This document shows, one piece after another, positions 40,818-48,664 of a DNA stretch of 64,000 nucleotides. The notes beneath the pieces were generated by a model, which made no database searches, was not told the origin of the DNA, and saw nothing but the letters and a program-made list of their open reading frames with translations. The position numbers were made by a program, and so were the translations under genes. Where the stretch lies: NCBI GenBank assembly GCA_035308365.1, contig DATGGU010000005.1:1-64000 (forward strand), read 5' to 3'. The stretch comes from PALSA-505 sp035308365. Lineage in GTDB: Bacteria; Actinomycetota; Actinomycetes; Streptosporangiales; Streptosporangiaceae. Every line of letters starts with the position of its first letter. Positions within the stretch are counted from its first letter, which is position 1.

Positions 40818-42638
40818 ATGAGCCACTACAGGAGCAATCTGCGCGACATCGAGTTCAACCTGTTCGAGGTCTTTCGCAGACAGGATCTGCTTGGCAGCGA
40901 GCCTTACCCGGACCTGGACGAGGAAACCGTCAGGGGCATCCTCGGTGAGGTGAACAGGCTCGCCACCGGGCCGCTGGCCGCGACCTTCGCCGAGGGCGAC
41001 CGCAACCCGCCGGTGTTCGACCCGGCCACCGGATCGGTGCGCATGCCCGAGCCGTTCAAGAAGTCGTTCCAGGCGCTCATGGATGCCGAGTGGTACCGGC
41101 TGGACCTGCTGCCCGAACTGGGCGGCACTGGTGCGCCGCGCTCGCTGGTCTGGTCGGTCGCCGAACTGATCCTGGGCGCCAACCCGGCGGTGTGGATGTA
41201 CGCCGGCGGACCGTCCTTCGCCAACGTGCTGGCCAAGATCGGCACCCCCTACCAGAAGCAGTTCGCCCAGTGGGCGGTGGACCGAAACTGGGGCGCGACC
41301 ATGGTGCTGACCGAGCCGGACGCGGGCTCCGACGTCGGCGCGGGCCGGGCCAGGGCGATCGAGCAGCCGGACGGGACCTGGCACATCGAGGGCGTCAAGC
41401 GGTTCATCACCAGCGCCGAGCACGACATGGCGGAGAACATCTTCCACCTGGTGCTGGCCAGGCCGGAGGGCCACGGCCCGGGCACCAAGGGGCTGTCCAT
41501 GTTCCTGGTGCCCAAGTACCTGGTCGGCGAGGACGGCACGCTGGGCGAGCGCAACGGCGTCTATGCGACCAACGTCGAGCACAAGATGGGCCTGAAGGCC
41601 TCGGCCACCTGCGAGCTCACCTTCGGCGCGAAGCACCCGGCGGTGGGCACTCTGGTCGGCGGCGTGCACGACGGCATCAGGCAGATGTTCCTGGTCATCG
41701 AGCACGCCCGGATGATGGTGGGGACCAAGGCCATCGCCACCCTGTCCACCGGCTACCTGAACGCGCTGGACTTCGCCCGCACCCGGGTCCAGGGCGCCGA
41801 CCTGGCCGAGATGACCGACAAGACCGCGCCCCGGGTGACGATCATCCATCACCCCGACGTCCGCCGGATGCTCATGCTGCAGAAGGTCTACGCCGAGGGA
41901 ATGCGCGCGCTGGTGCTGTACACCGCGACACACCAGGACGCGGTGCAGGTGGCCAGGGCCACCGGCCAGCCCGGCGAGATGGCCGAGAAGCTGAACGACC
42001 TGCTGCTGCCGGTGGTCAAGGGGGTTGGCTCGGAGCGCTCCTACGAGCTGCTCACGCTGTCCCTGCAGACCCTCGGCGGCTCTGGGTTCCTGCAGGACTA
42101 CCCGATCGAGCAGTACATCAGGGACGCCAAGATCGACAGCCTGTACGAGGGCACGACCGCGATCCAGGGCCTTGACCTGTTCTTCCGCAAGATCGTCCGG
42201 GACCAGGGCGGGGCGTTGCGCCAATTGCTCGGCGAGATCACCGCGTTCGCCGCCGCCGACGGAGGCAACGGGCGGCTCAAGGCCGAGCGTGCGGCACTGG
42301 ACCGGGCCGTCTGCGACGTCGAGGGCATGCTGACCGCGATGACCGGCTTCCTCACCGGCGCCCTGGAGCGCAAGGCCGAGATCTACCGGGTCGGGCTGAA
42401 CACCAACCGGCTGCTGCTCGCCCTCGGTGACCTGCTGATCGGCTGGCTGCTCGCCCGCCAGGCCGAGGTGGCGCTGCAGGCCCTGGACCAAGGCACCGCC
42501 GGCGAAGACTTCTACCTCGGCAAGATCGCGGCGGCCCGGTTCTTCGCCGCCACCGTGCTGCCCAGGCTGGCCGCGGAGCGGGAGATCACCGAGGCGACCA
42601 CCCTCGACCTGATGGAACTCCCCGAAGCCGCGTTCTGA
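40818..42638 (+). CDS. Acyl-CoA dehydrogenase (FadE5-like)
   Basis: 606 residues. 'EWYRLDLLPELGGTGAPRSL', FAD contact 'MVLTEPDAGSDVGAGRA', 'EGVKRFITSAEHDM', 'KMGLKASATCELTF', 'TLGGSGFLQDYPIEQYIRD' and 'DSLYEGTTAIQGLDLFFRK' (catalytic Glu of the YEGTTAIQ motif) are present. A ~160-residue C-terminal extension is typical of FadE5 and related enzymes with broad chain-length range. It is preceded by the repeat pair and ends 3 bases from the convergent Dabb gene. Confidence 0.95.
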   Translation: MSHYRSNLRDIEFNLFEVFRRQDLLGSEPYPDLDEETVRGILGEVNRLATGPLAATFAEGDRNPPVFDPATGSVRMPEPFKKSFQALMDAEWYRLDLLPELGGTGAPRSLVWSVAELILGANPAVWMYAGGPSFANVLAKIGTPYQKQFAQWAVDRNWGATMVLTEPDAGSDVGAGRARAIEQPDGTWHIEGVKRFITSAEHDMAENIFHLVLARPEGHGPGTKGLSMFLVPKYLVGEDGTLGERNGVYATNVEHKMGLKASATCELTFGAKHPAVGTLVGGVHDGIRQMFLVIEHARMMVGTKAIATLSTGYLNALDFARTRVQGADLAEMTDKTAPRVTIIHHPDVRRMLMLQKVYAEGMRALVLYTATHQDAVQVARATGQPGEMAEKLNDLLLPVVKGVGSERSYELLTLSLQTLGGSGFLQDYPIEQYIRDAKIDSLYEGTTAIQGLDLFFRKIVRDQGGALRQLLGEITAFAAADGGNGRLKAERAALDRAVCDVEGMLTAMTGFLTGALERKAEIYRVGLNTNRLLLALGDLLIGWLLARQAEVALQALDQGTAGEDFYLGKIAAARFFAATVLPRLAAEREITEATTLDLMELPEAAF

Positions 42639-42641
42639 TCA

Positions 42642-42935
42642 TCACAGCTCGTACTGGACCGCCGCCCGGCGGTCCAGGATCGGCGTGATGTTCTGGTCGA
42701 TCACGGCGCGGTGCCGGGGGTCGTCGCGGTAGCTGCGGTAGGCGTCCGCGTCGTCGAAGTCGGCCACGATGCCGAAGTCGAACGTCCCCTCGCTGATCCC
42801 GGCGTCCGGCCCGAACTGGTAGGCGCGGATGGCCGGGATCAGCGACGGCAGCTTGCTCAGCTCTGCCGCCACGCGCTGCTTCTGTTCCTCGCTGGCCTCG
42901 GGTTTCCAGGCCAGCAGCACCACATGGCGCAGCAT
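42642..42935 (-). CDS. Dabb (stress-responsive alpha/beta barrel) protein
   Basis: 97 residues with the dimeric alpha/beta-barrel layout: 'MLRHVVLLAWKPEASEEQKQRV', 'AYQFGPDAG', 'TFDFGIVADFDDADAYRSY' and 'DDPRHRAVIDQNITPIL'. Typically dimeric; some members act in stress responses or polyketide cyclisation, others have no known function. It is the last gene after the branched-chain dehydrogenase operon, 14 bases downstream of the E2 stop, so probably co-transcribed. Confidence 0.92.
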   Translation of the reverse strand: MLRHVVLLAWKPEASEEQKQRVAAELSKLPSLIPAIRAYQFGPDAGISEGTFDFGIVADFDDADAYRSYRDDPRHRAVIDQNITPILDRRAAVQYEL

Positions 42936-42949
42936 CAGGCTTCCTTCCG

Positions 42950-44491
42950 TCAGGCCCAGGCAAGCATCCGGATCGGGTCCTCCAGCATCTCGCCGACGTC
43001 GCGCAGCACGGCGGAGCCGAGGTCCCCGTCCACGATGCGGTGGTCGAAGGACAACGCCAGCGTGGTGACCTTCCGCACGGCAAGCTGGCCCTTGTACACC
43101 CAGGGGGCGTCCCGGATCCGGCCGACCGCCAGGATGGCCGCCTCGCCCGGGGTGAGGATGGGCGTGCCCGAATCCACCCCGAACACACCCACGTTGGTGA
43201 TCGTGATCGTGCCGCCACGCATGTCGTCCGGGGTGGTCTTGCCCGCCCGGGCGGTCTGTGCGAGCTCGCTCAGCTCCCTGGCCAGGTCGGGGAGCGACAT
43301 GTCATGGGCGCCCTTGATGTTGGGGACCACCAGGCCGCGCTCGGTCGCCGCCGCTATGCCGAGGTTCACGTAGTGGTGGATCACGATCTCCTGGGCTTCC
43401 TCATCCCAGGATGAGTTGATCATCGGGTGCCGGTCGATCGCGATTATCAGCGCCCGCGCGACCAGCAGCAGTGGCCGGACCGGCACGTCGGCGAACTCGC
43501 GCAGCTTGCGCATCCGGGCCAGCGCCTCGGTCATCGCGGTGACGTCCACCTGCAGGAACTCGGTGACGTGCGGGGCGGTGAAGGCGCTGGCGGTGACCGC
43601 TGCGGCGGTGTGCTTGCGCACACCCCGGATCGGCACCCGCTCCTGTTCGTCCTCGTCCACTCTGCCTGCTTCGAACTCGCCTTCGAACTCTTCGACCACT
43701 TCGAGATCGGCGAGCCTTCCGGCGGGTTCCCCGGCACCGGCCGGGGCCAGCGCCGCCTGCTGCACGTCGTCCCTGGTGATCGAGCCCTGCGGCCCGCTCC
43801 CGGTGAGACTGTTCAGATCGACGCCGAGGTCCTTGGCGAGCTTGCGCACCGGCGGCTTGGCCAGCGCGCGGGTAGCGGCGGTGGCACCCTCTGCCCGCTG
43901 CCCGCCGTTGACCGGCGCCACCGGCCGCGCCGTGGGTGGCGCCTCGGCCGGGGCGGCGGCAGGGGCCACTTCGGTCACCGGCTCGGCCGCCGGGGCCTCG
44001 GCCACCGGTTCGACCGCTGGGGCCCCGGACCCGGGCGGGCCCGACGGCGTGGCCCTGCGGGGACGGCGGAACGTCCGGCCCAGCTTCACCCCGTACCCGA
44101 CCAGCACGGCCTGGCGCTTTTCACCCTCGGGTGCGGCTTCCCCGGTGCCCGCGACACCCTCGGCGGCCGGCAGCGCCGCCGCATCGGTCCGCTCATCGCT
44201 CTCGGCTGCCTCGGCCGGAGCGGCCGCGGCAGCTCCGCCGGCACCGTCGCCGACGTCGATCGAGACGATCGGGGTCCCGACGTCCACTGTCGTTCCCTCG
44301 GCGGTGTGCAGTTCGGTCACCACGCCCGCGAACGGGCTGGGCAGCTCCACCACCGCCTTCGCCGTCTCGATTTCCACGATGACCTGGTTGATGGTCACCT
44401 TGTCGCCCGGCTGGACGTGCCACTTGACGATGTCCGCCTCGGTGAGACCCTCGCCGACGTCGGGGAGCTTGAACTGCTTCAGTTCGGTCAT
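42950..44491 (-). CDS. Dihydrolipoamide acyltransferase (E2) of 2-oxoacid dehydrogenase
   Basis: 513 residues. One lipoyl domain (~2-78) with the modified Lys45 in 'EIETAKAVVELPSPFAG'; an Ala/Pro-rich linker (~90-210); E1/E3-binding domain (~215-255, 'VRKLAKDLGVDLNSLTGSG'); and the catalytic domain with 'LALSFDHRIVDGDLGSAVL' (His and Asp of HxxxDG). It forms the core of a branched-chain 2-oxoacid dehydrogenase, making acyl-CoA from Val, Leu and Ile oxoacids; these acyl-CoAs can prime branched fatty acids. A pyruvate-type substrate cannot be excluded. E3 is not in the window. Confidence 0.93.
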   Translation of the reverse strand: MTELKQFKLPDVGEGLTEADIVKWHVQPGDKVTINQVIVEIETAKAVVELPSPFAGVVTELHTAEGTTVDVGTPIVSIDVGDGAGGAAAAAPAEAAESDERTDAAALPAAEGVAGTGEAAPEGEKRQAVLVGYGVKLGRTFRRPRRATPSGPPGSGAPAVEPVAEAPAAEPVTEVAPAAAPAEAPPTARPVAPVNGGQRAEGATAATRALAKPPVRKLAKDLGVDLNSLTGSGPQGSITRDDVQQAALAPAGAGEPAGRLADLEVVEEFEGEFEAGRVDEDEQERVPIRGVRKHTAAAVTASAFTAPHVTEFLQVDVTAMTEALARMRKLREFADVPVRPLLLVARALIIAIDRHPMINSSWDEEAQEIVIHHYVNLGIAAATERGLVVPNIKGAHDMSLPDLARELSELAQTARAGKTTPDDMRGGTITITNVGVFGVDSGTPILTPGEAAILAVGRIRDAPWVYKGQLAVRKVTTLALSFDHRIVDGDLGSAVLRDVGEMLEDPIRMLAWA

Positions 44492-44500
44492 GCCGCCCTC

Positions 44501-45484
44501 TCAGTAGGCGAAGGTGCGATCGACAGCATCCAGCACTCGGTCCAGGTCGGGCAGGTAGTGTTCCTCCAGCTTGGACGGCGGGTACGGAGTGGAGAACCCG
44601 CCGACCCGCAGCACCGGTGCCTCCAGGTGGTAGAAGCATTCCTCGGTGATCCGCGCGGCGATCTCGGCGCCGAGCCCGCCGGTGACCGCCGCCTCGTGTG
44701 CCACCACGCACCGGCCTGTGCGCTGCACCGACGCGCGGATGGCCGGGATGTCCAACGGCGAGAGCGAGCGCAGGTCGATGACCTCGATGCCGCGGCCTTC
44801 CTTCGCCGCGGCCACGGCCGCCTCGACGCAGGTCCTGACCATGGGGCCGTAGCACAGCAGCGTCACATCGTCGCCCTGGTGCACGGTCCTGGCCGAATTC
44901 AGCGACAGCCAGGAGTCGGCGCTCGCGGCGGTGTCCACCTCGCCCTTGTCCCAGTACCGGCGCTTCGGCTCGAAGAAAATCACCGGATCGTCGCTGGTCA
45001 CGCTCTGCTGGATCATGGAGTACGCGTCCGCGGGGTTGGAGCAGGCGACCACCCGCAACCCACCGGTGTGCGCGAACAGCGCCTCGGGCGACTCGCTGTG
45101 ATGCTCCACCGCGCCGATGCCGCCGCCACACGGGATCCTGATCACGACCGGCAGGCTGACGTGCCCGAGGGAACGGGGCCGCATCTTGGCCAGCTGACTC
45201 ACGATCTGGTCGAAGGCCGGAAACACGAACCCGTCGAACTGGATCTCACAGATCGGCCGGTAGCCGCGCAGCGCCAGCCCGATCGCCGTACCGACGATGC
45301 CGGACTCGGCCAGCGGGGTGTCGATGACCCGGCCCTCGCCGAAGTCCTTCTGCAGCCCGTCGGTCACCCGGAAAACGCCGCCCAGCCTGCCCACGTCCTC
45401 GCCCATGACGAGCACCTTGGGGTCGTCCTCCAGCGCGCGGCGCAGTCCCTCGTTCATCGCCTTGGACAGGGTGAGCGTGGTCAT
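44501..45484 (-). CDS. 2-Oxoacid dehydrogenase E1 beta subunit
   Basis: 327 residues. 'LSKAMNEGLRRALEDDPKVLVMGEDVG', 'GIVGTAIGLALRGYRPICEI', 'ADAYSMIQQSVTSDDPVIFFEPK' and 'DLRSLSPLD' are typical of the transketolase-type beta subunit that binds ThDP with the alpha subunit. It overlaps the E1 alpha stop by 4 bases and is followed by E2 after 9 bases, so the three are one translationally coupled unit. Confidence 0.95.
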   Translation of the reverse strand: MTTLTLSKAMNEGLRRALEDDPKVLVMGEDVGRLGGVFRVTDGLQKDFGEGRVIDTPLAESGIVGTAIGLALRGYRPICEIQFDGFVFPAFDQIVSQLAKMRPRSLGHVSLPVVIRIPCGGGIGAVEHHSESPEALFAHTGGLRVVACSNPADAYSMIQQSVTSDDPVIFFEPKRRYWDKGEVDTAASADSWLSLNSARTVHQGDDVTLLCYGPMVRTCVEAAVAAAKEGRGIEVIDLRSLSPLDIPAIRASVQRTGRCVVAHEAAVTGGLGAEIAARITEECFYHLEAPVLRVGGFSTPYPPSKLEEHYLPDLDRVLDAVDRTFAY

Positions 45485-46626
45485 GCTCCCACCTCCTCGC
45501 TGTCGAACGAATCCAGGTACGCGGCGAATCGCTCCCGCTCATAGTCGACCTGCGCGTTGGGCTCGGCGTACACATTCTCGAACATGGCCATCGGGTCGGG
45601 ATCGGGCATCGTCAGGCAGGACTTCCTGACCTGTGCGCCCACCTCGTCGGCCTCGGCATCGACGGCGGCGAAGAAGTCCGCGTCCGCCGCCCCGGTCCGG
45701 ACCAGGAACGCCCGCACCCGCTCCAGCGGGTCCTTGAGCTTCCACGCTTCGAGCTCGCTGGCCAGCCGGTACCTGGTGGGGTCGTCGGTCGTGGTGTGCG
45801 CACCCATCCGGTAGGTGTACGCCTCGATCAGCGTCGGGCCCTGGCCCTCCCGGGCGGCCTGCATCGCCTTCCTGGTCACCGCGAGGCAAGCCAGCACGTC
45901 ATTGCCGTCCACCCGCAGACCGGGGAAGCCGAAGCCGTGAGCCCGCTGGTACAGCGGAATCCGGCTCTGCTTCTCCAGCGGCTCGGAGATTGCCCACTGG
46001 TTGTTCTGGCAGAAGAACACGATCGGGGCGTTGAAGACCGATGCGTAGATGAACGATTCGTTCACGTCACCCTGGCTGGTCGCGCCGTCGCCGAAGTACA
46101 CGATGACCGCTTCGCCGTCCTCGCCCACCGCCCCGTCGCGCTGGATGCCCATGGCATACCCGGTGGCGTGCAGCGTCTGCGCGCCGATCACGATCGTGTA
46201 CAGGTGGAAGTTGTGCGCCTTGGGATCCCAGCCGCCGTGGCTGACCCCACGGAACAGTTCCAGCAGCTTCGCCGGATCCAGGCCGCAGCACCAGGCCACG
46301 CCGTGCTCACGGTAGGTCGGGAAGGCCATGTCCCGTGGCCCGAGCGCCCGGCCGGAGCCGATCTGCGCCGCTTCCTGGCCCAGCAGCGACGCCCAGATGC
46401 CCAGCTCTCCCTGGCGTTGCAGGGCGATCGCCTCGGTGTCGATCCTGCGGACCAGGACGAGATCCCGGAACAGGCTCTTGATCTCTTCGGCGGACACCTC
46501 CAGCGGGTAGTCCGGGTGCTCCACCCGCTCACCCTCGGGGGTGAGAAGCTGAATGAGTTCCCCGCCCGTTCCTTCCAGCCTCTGCCGGCCTGCGGCGGCG
46601 ACCGCATCGTCGGAGTCGACGGCCAC
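45481..46626 (-). CDS. 2-Oxoacid dehydrogenase E1 alpha subunit
   Basis: 381 residues from the GTG at 46624-46626, preceded by AAGGAG. The ThDP motif is 'YFGDGATSQGDVNESF' to 'FFCQNNQWAIS', and the phosphorylation-loop area 'YRMGAHTTTDDPTRY' is present. It decarboxylates the oxoacid and passes the acyl group to E2. The His-Thr-Thr loop is typical of branched-chain E1. Start of the operon E1alpha-E1beta-E2-Dabb, transcribed divergently from purS. Confidence 0.94.
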   Translation of the reverse strand: MAVDSDDAVAAAGRQRLEGTGGELIQLLTPEGERVEHPDYPLEVSAEEIKSLFRDLVLVRRIDTEAIALQRQGELGIWASLLGQEAAQIGSGRALGPRDMAFPTYREHGVAWCCGLDPAKLLELFRGVSHGGWDPKAHNFHLYTIVIGAQTLHATGYAMGIQRDGAVGEDGEAVIVYFGDGATSQGDVNESFIYASVFNAPIVFFCQNNQWAISEPLEKQSRIPLYQRAHGFGFPGLRVDGNDVLACLAVTRKAMQAAREGQGPTLIEAYTYRMGAHTTTDDPTRYRLASELEAWKLKDPLERVRAFLVRTGAADADFFAAVDAEADEVGAQVRKSCLTMPDPDPMAMFENVYAEPNAQVDYERERFAAYLDSFDSEEVGA

Positions 46627-46827
46627 GTGGCTCTCCTTGCGTGCTCGGGGCCGTCTGCGGGATCGCCGCAACCGGCCGTGGGTTCGTCCTGGCGCCGCTG
46701 GTAAACGGTGCCAGGACGCGGCTTCCTTCGCAATGGACCCGGCTGGGGTCCACTACCGTCATCATCGTGACAGAGTCATTTTCCCGGAGGATATGTCCTC
46801 TCCGGGAGTCGGTGCTTGGAGGGTACG

Positions 46828-47070
46828 TTGGCCCGGGTTGTGGTTGATGTGGTGCTCAAGCCGGAGATTCACGACCCGCAGGGTGAGGCGATCGCCAGCG
46901 CGTGCCGCCGTCTTGGCTTCGGGCAGGTCACCGGTGTCCGGCAGGGCAAGCGATTCGAGGTGGAGCTCACCGGCCCGGCCGACGGCGAGGCACTCGCCAG
47001 GGTCGCCGAGCTGGCTGCCGAACTGCTGGCCAACCCCGTGCTGGAGGATTTCACGCTGCGCCCGGTCTGA
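46828..47070 (+). CDS. purS: Phosphoribosylformylglycinamidine synthase subunit PurS
   Basis: 80 residues from a TTG with GGAGGG 4 bases upstream. 'ARVVVDVVLKPEIHDPQGEA', 'RRLGFGQVTGVRQGKRFEVEL' and 'LLANPVLEDF' are PurS signatures. PurS bridges PurQ and PurL in the FGAM synthase complex of purine synthesis. Its partners purQ and purL lie ~900 bases downstream, separated by an RsbW-like gene and a structured leader, so purS is probably not strictly co-transcribed with them. Confidence 0.94.
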   Translation: MARVVVDVVLKPEIHDPQGEAIASACRRLGFGQVTGVRQGKRFEVELTGPADGEALARVAELAAELLANPVLEDFTLRPV

Positions 47071-47240
47071 GGTCGCTACCCGGTGAATTCCGTGCATACT
47101 GTGATACGTTTCGCACACAGTGTGACCAGCAACAGACCGTAACTCAGAAGATCCAAAGTTACGTGGTTATTTCGGACTGCCTTGGGAACCCTTTCCAGTA
47201 TGGGCCGCATTTCCGGGGACATCGGGGGAAGTAGAGGCTA

Positions 47241-47810
47241 GTGCGCGCTGGAGTGAAGGACGCCGAGGTTCTCGACGGGGATATACGATTCTGCCTCGTA
47301 CTTCCGTGCGAGGCACTGAGCGTACCGGTCATGCGCCGGGTGCTTGGCGGCACGCTGCTCGGCTTCGGCGCGGATGAGCAGTGCGTCGCCGACATCCTGC
47401 TGGCCGCGACCGAAGCCTGCACGAACGTGCTCAAGCACGGCGAGCGCTGCACCGAGTACGAGGTCTCGGCCAAGGTCCGCGACGACGCCTTCCTGCTGGA
47501 GATAGCCAACGGGACACACGAGCTGCTCGGCCAGCGGCCGTGGAACGGGAACGGCCATGCCGCGGGTAACGGCATACCGTTCGCCGCGGCTCCGATACCC
47601 GCTGACACCACCGAGCCCGCGCAACTCCGCGAATCCGGCCGCGGCCTGACCATCATGCGCGCCTGCGTCGACGACCTGACCCTCAGCGGCACCGCCGACC
47701 GCGGCACGGTCGTGTCGATGCGCAAGCAGATCACCTGGGCTCCCTCAGGCCACGGCCGGCACGCCGCCACCGCCGTCCCCGGCCGTGCCGCGCATCGCGA
47801 CGCCTGGTGA
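47241..47810 (+). CDS. RsbW-like anti-sigma-type ATP-binding protein
   Basis: 189 residues from a GTG. HATPase_c fold with N-box 'VADILLAATEACTNVLKHG' and G-box 'LRESGRGLTIMRACVDDLTL', as in RsbW and SpoIIAB serine kinases that bind and inhibit a sigma factor or phosphorylate an anti-anti-sigma factor. A Gly/Ala-rich insertion (~90-125) separates the boxes. The gene sits between purS and the purQ leader. No sigma factor or STAS gene is adjacent, so its partner is unknown. Confidence 0.88.
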   Translation: MRAGVKDAEVLDGDIRFCLVLPCEALSVPVMRRVLGGTLLGFGADEQCVADILLAATEACTNVLKHGERCTEYEVSAKVRDDAFLLEIANGTHELLGQRPWNGNGHAAGNGIPFAAAPIPADTTEPAQLRESGRGLTIMRACVDDLTLSGTADRGTVVSMRKQITWAPSGHGRHAATAVPGRAAHRDAW

Positions 47811-47825
47811 TTAGGTAGCCTGCCC

Positions 47826-47962
47826 GCGAGCGTTCTTCAAACCGCATCGCGAGTGCGGGCCCGGCGGGTCCGCGCGAGCGATCGGGCAGGTGACGCTCAG
47901 AGTCACCCGGTAGTGACTTTTGAATAACGCGAAGCTCTCAGCAAGCACTGCGAGCGTTATTC
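47826..47962 (+). ncRNA. Structured leader element, copy 2 (before purQ), with competing strand
   Basis: P1: gcgttcttcaaa (47830-47841) pairs with tttgaataacgc (47919-47930), 11 of 12. P2: gcgggccc (47855-47862) with gggtccgc (47866-47873). The next 14 bases, gcgagcgatcgggc (47874-47887), are identical to copy 1. P3: ggtgac (47889-47894) with gtcacc (47902-47907). Downstream, gcgttattc (47954-47962) is a perfect 9-bp partner for the P1 right strand (47922-47930). So P1 and a later hairpin exclude each other, 6 bases before the Shine-Dalgarno aggaggg (47968). The ligand is unknown; a purine-related signal is only a guess from context. Confidence 0.6.
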
Positions 47963-47983
47963 CAGGGCAGGAGGGCAACAGCG

Positions 47984-48664
47984 ATGACGGCCAGGGTCGG
48001 GGTGGTTACGTTCCCCGGGTCCCTTGACGATGCCGACGCGGCGCGTGCGGTGATCCTGGCCGGTGGCCAGCCGGTGCCGCTGTGGCACGGCGAGCGGAAT
48101 CTGCATGGTGTGGACGCCGTGATCCTGCCCGGCGGCTTCTCCTACGGCGACTACCTGCGGTGCGGCGCGATCGCCCGGTTCGCCCCGGTGATGGCCGCGC
48201 TGGTCCCCGCCGTCGCGGCCGGGCTGCCCGTCCTGGGCATCTGCAACGGCTTCCAGATCCTCTGCGAGGCCCACCTGCTGCCCGGCGCGCTGACCCGCAA
48301 CCGGGGCCTGCACTTCGTCTGCCGGGACGTGCGGCTGCGGGTCGAGAACTCATCCACACCGTGGACCAGCGGCTACTGCGGCGGGCAGGAGATAACCGTG
48401 CCGCTGAAAAGTGGCGAGGGCGCGTATGTGACGGATCCCGCCACGCTGGCTGAACTCGAGGCCCGGGGTCAGGTCGTCGCTCGCTATGCAGATTTTCCGG
48501 CCCCGAACGGTTCCCAGGCGAACGTGGCCGGAATCTGCGACGAATCGGGCCGCGTCGTTGGGCTCATGCCCCATCCGGAGCACGCGGTCGAGGCGCTGAC
48601 CGGCCCGGGCCGGGACGGGCTCGGGTTCTTCGCCTCGGTCATCTCGGCCCTGGCGGTGGCATGA
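47984..48664 (+). CDS. purQ: Phosphoribosylformylglycinamidine synthase subunit PurQ
   Basis: 226 residues from an ATG preceded by GGAGGG. Class I glutamine amidotransferase: 'VITFPGSLDD'-type start, catalytic Cys in 'VLGICNGFQIL', and catalytic His/Glu in 'MPHPEHAVEAL'. It supplies ammonia from glutamine to PurL. The stop overlaps purL (ATGA). The long structured leader upstream suggests post-transcriptional or attenuation control of purQL. Confidence 0.97.
   Translation: MTARVGVVTFPGSLDDADAARAVILAGGQPVPLWHGERNLHGVDAVILPGGFSYGDYLRCGAIARFAPVMAALVPAVAAGLPVLGICNGFQILCEAHLLPGALTRNRGLHFVCRDVRLRVENSSTPWTSGYCGGQEITVPLKSGEGAYVTDPATLAELEARGQVVARYADFPAPNGSQANVAGICDESGRVVGLMPHPEHAVEALTGPGRDGLGFFASVISALAVA

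Noticed and set aside
43427..45544. Open frame of 705 codons on the plus strand over the E2 and E1 beta genes
   Set aside because: Antisense to two clear dehydrogenase subunits; Arg/His-rich shadow with no motif.
47826..47962. Known riboswitch (ZTP, PRPP/ykkC, c-di-AMP or cobalamin) before purQ
   Set aside because: None of the consensus core sequences I know for these classes can be found; the only strong signal is the match to the merR leader. A covariance-model search would be decisive.
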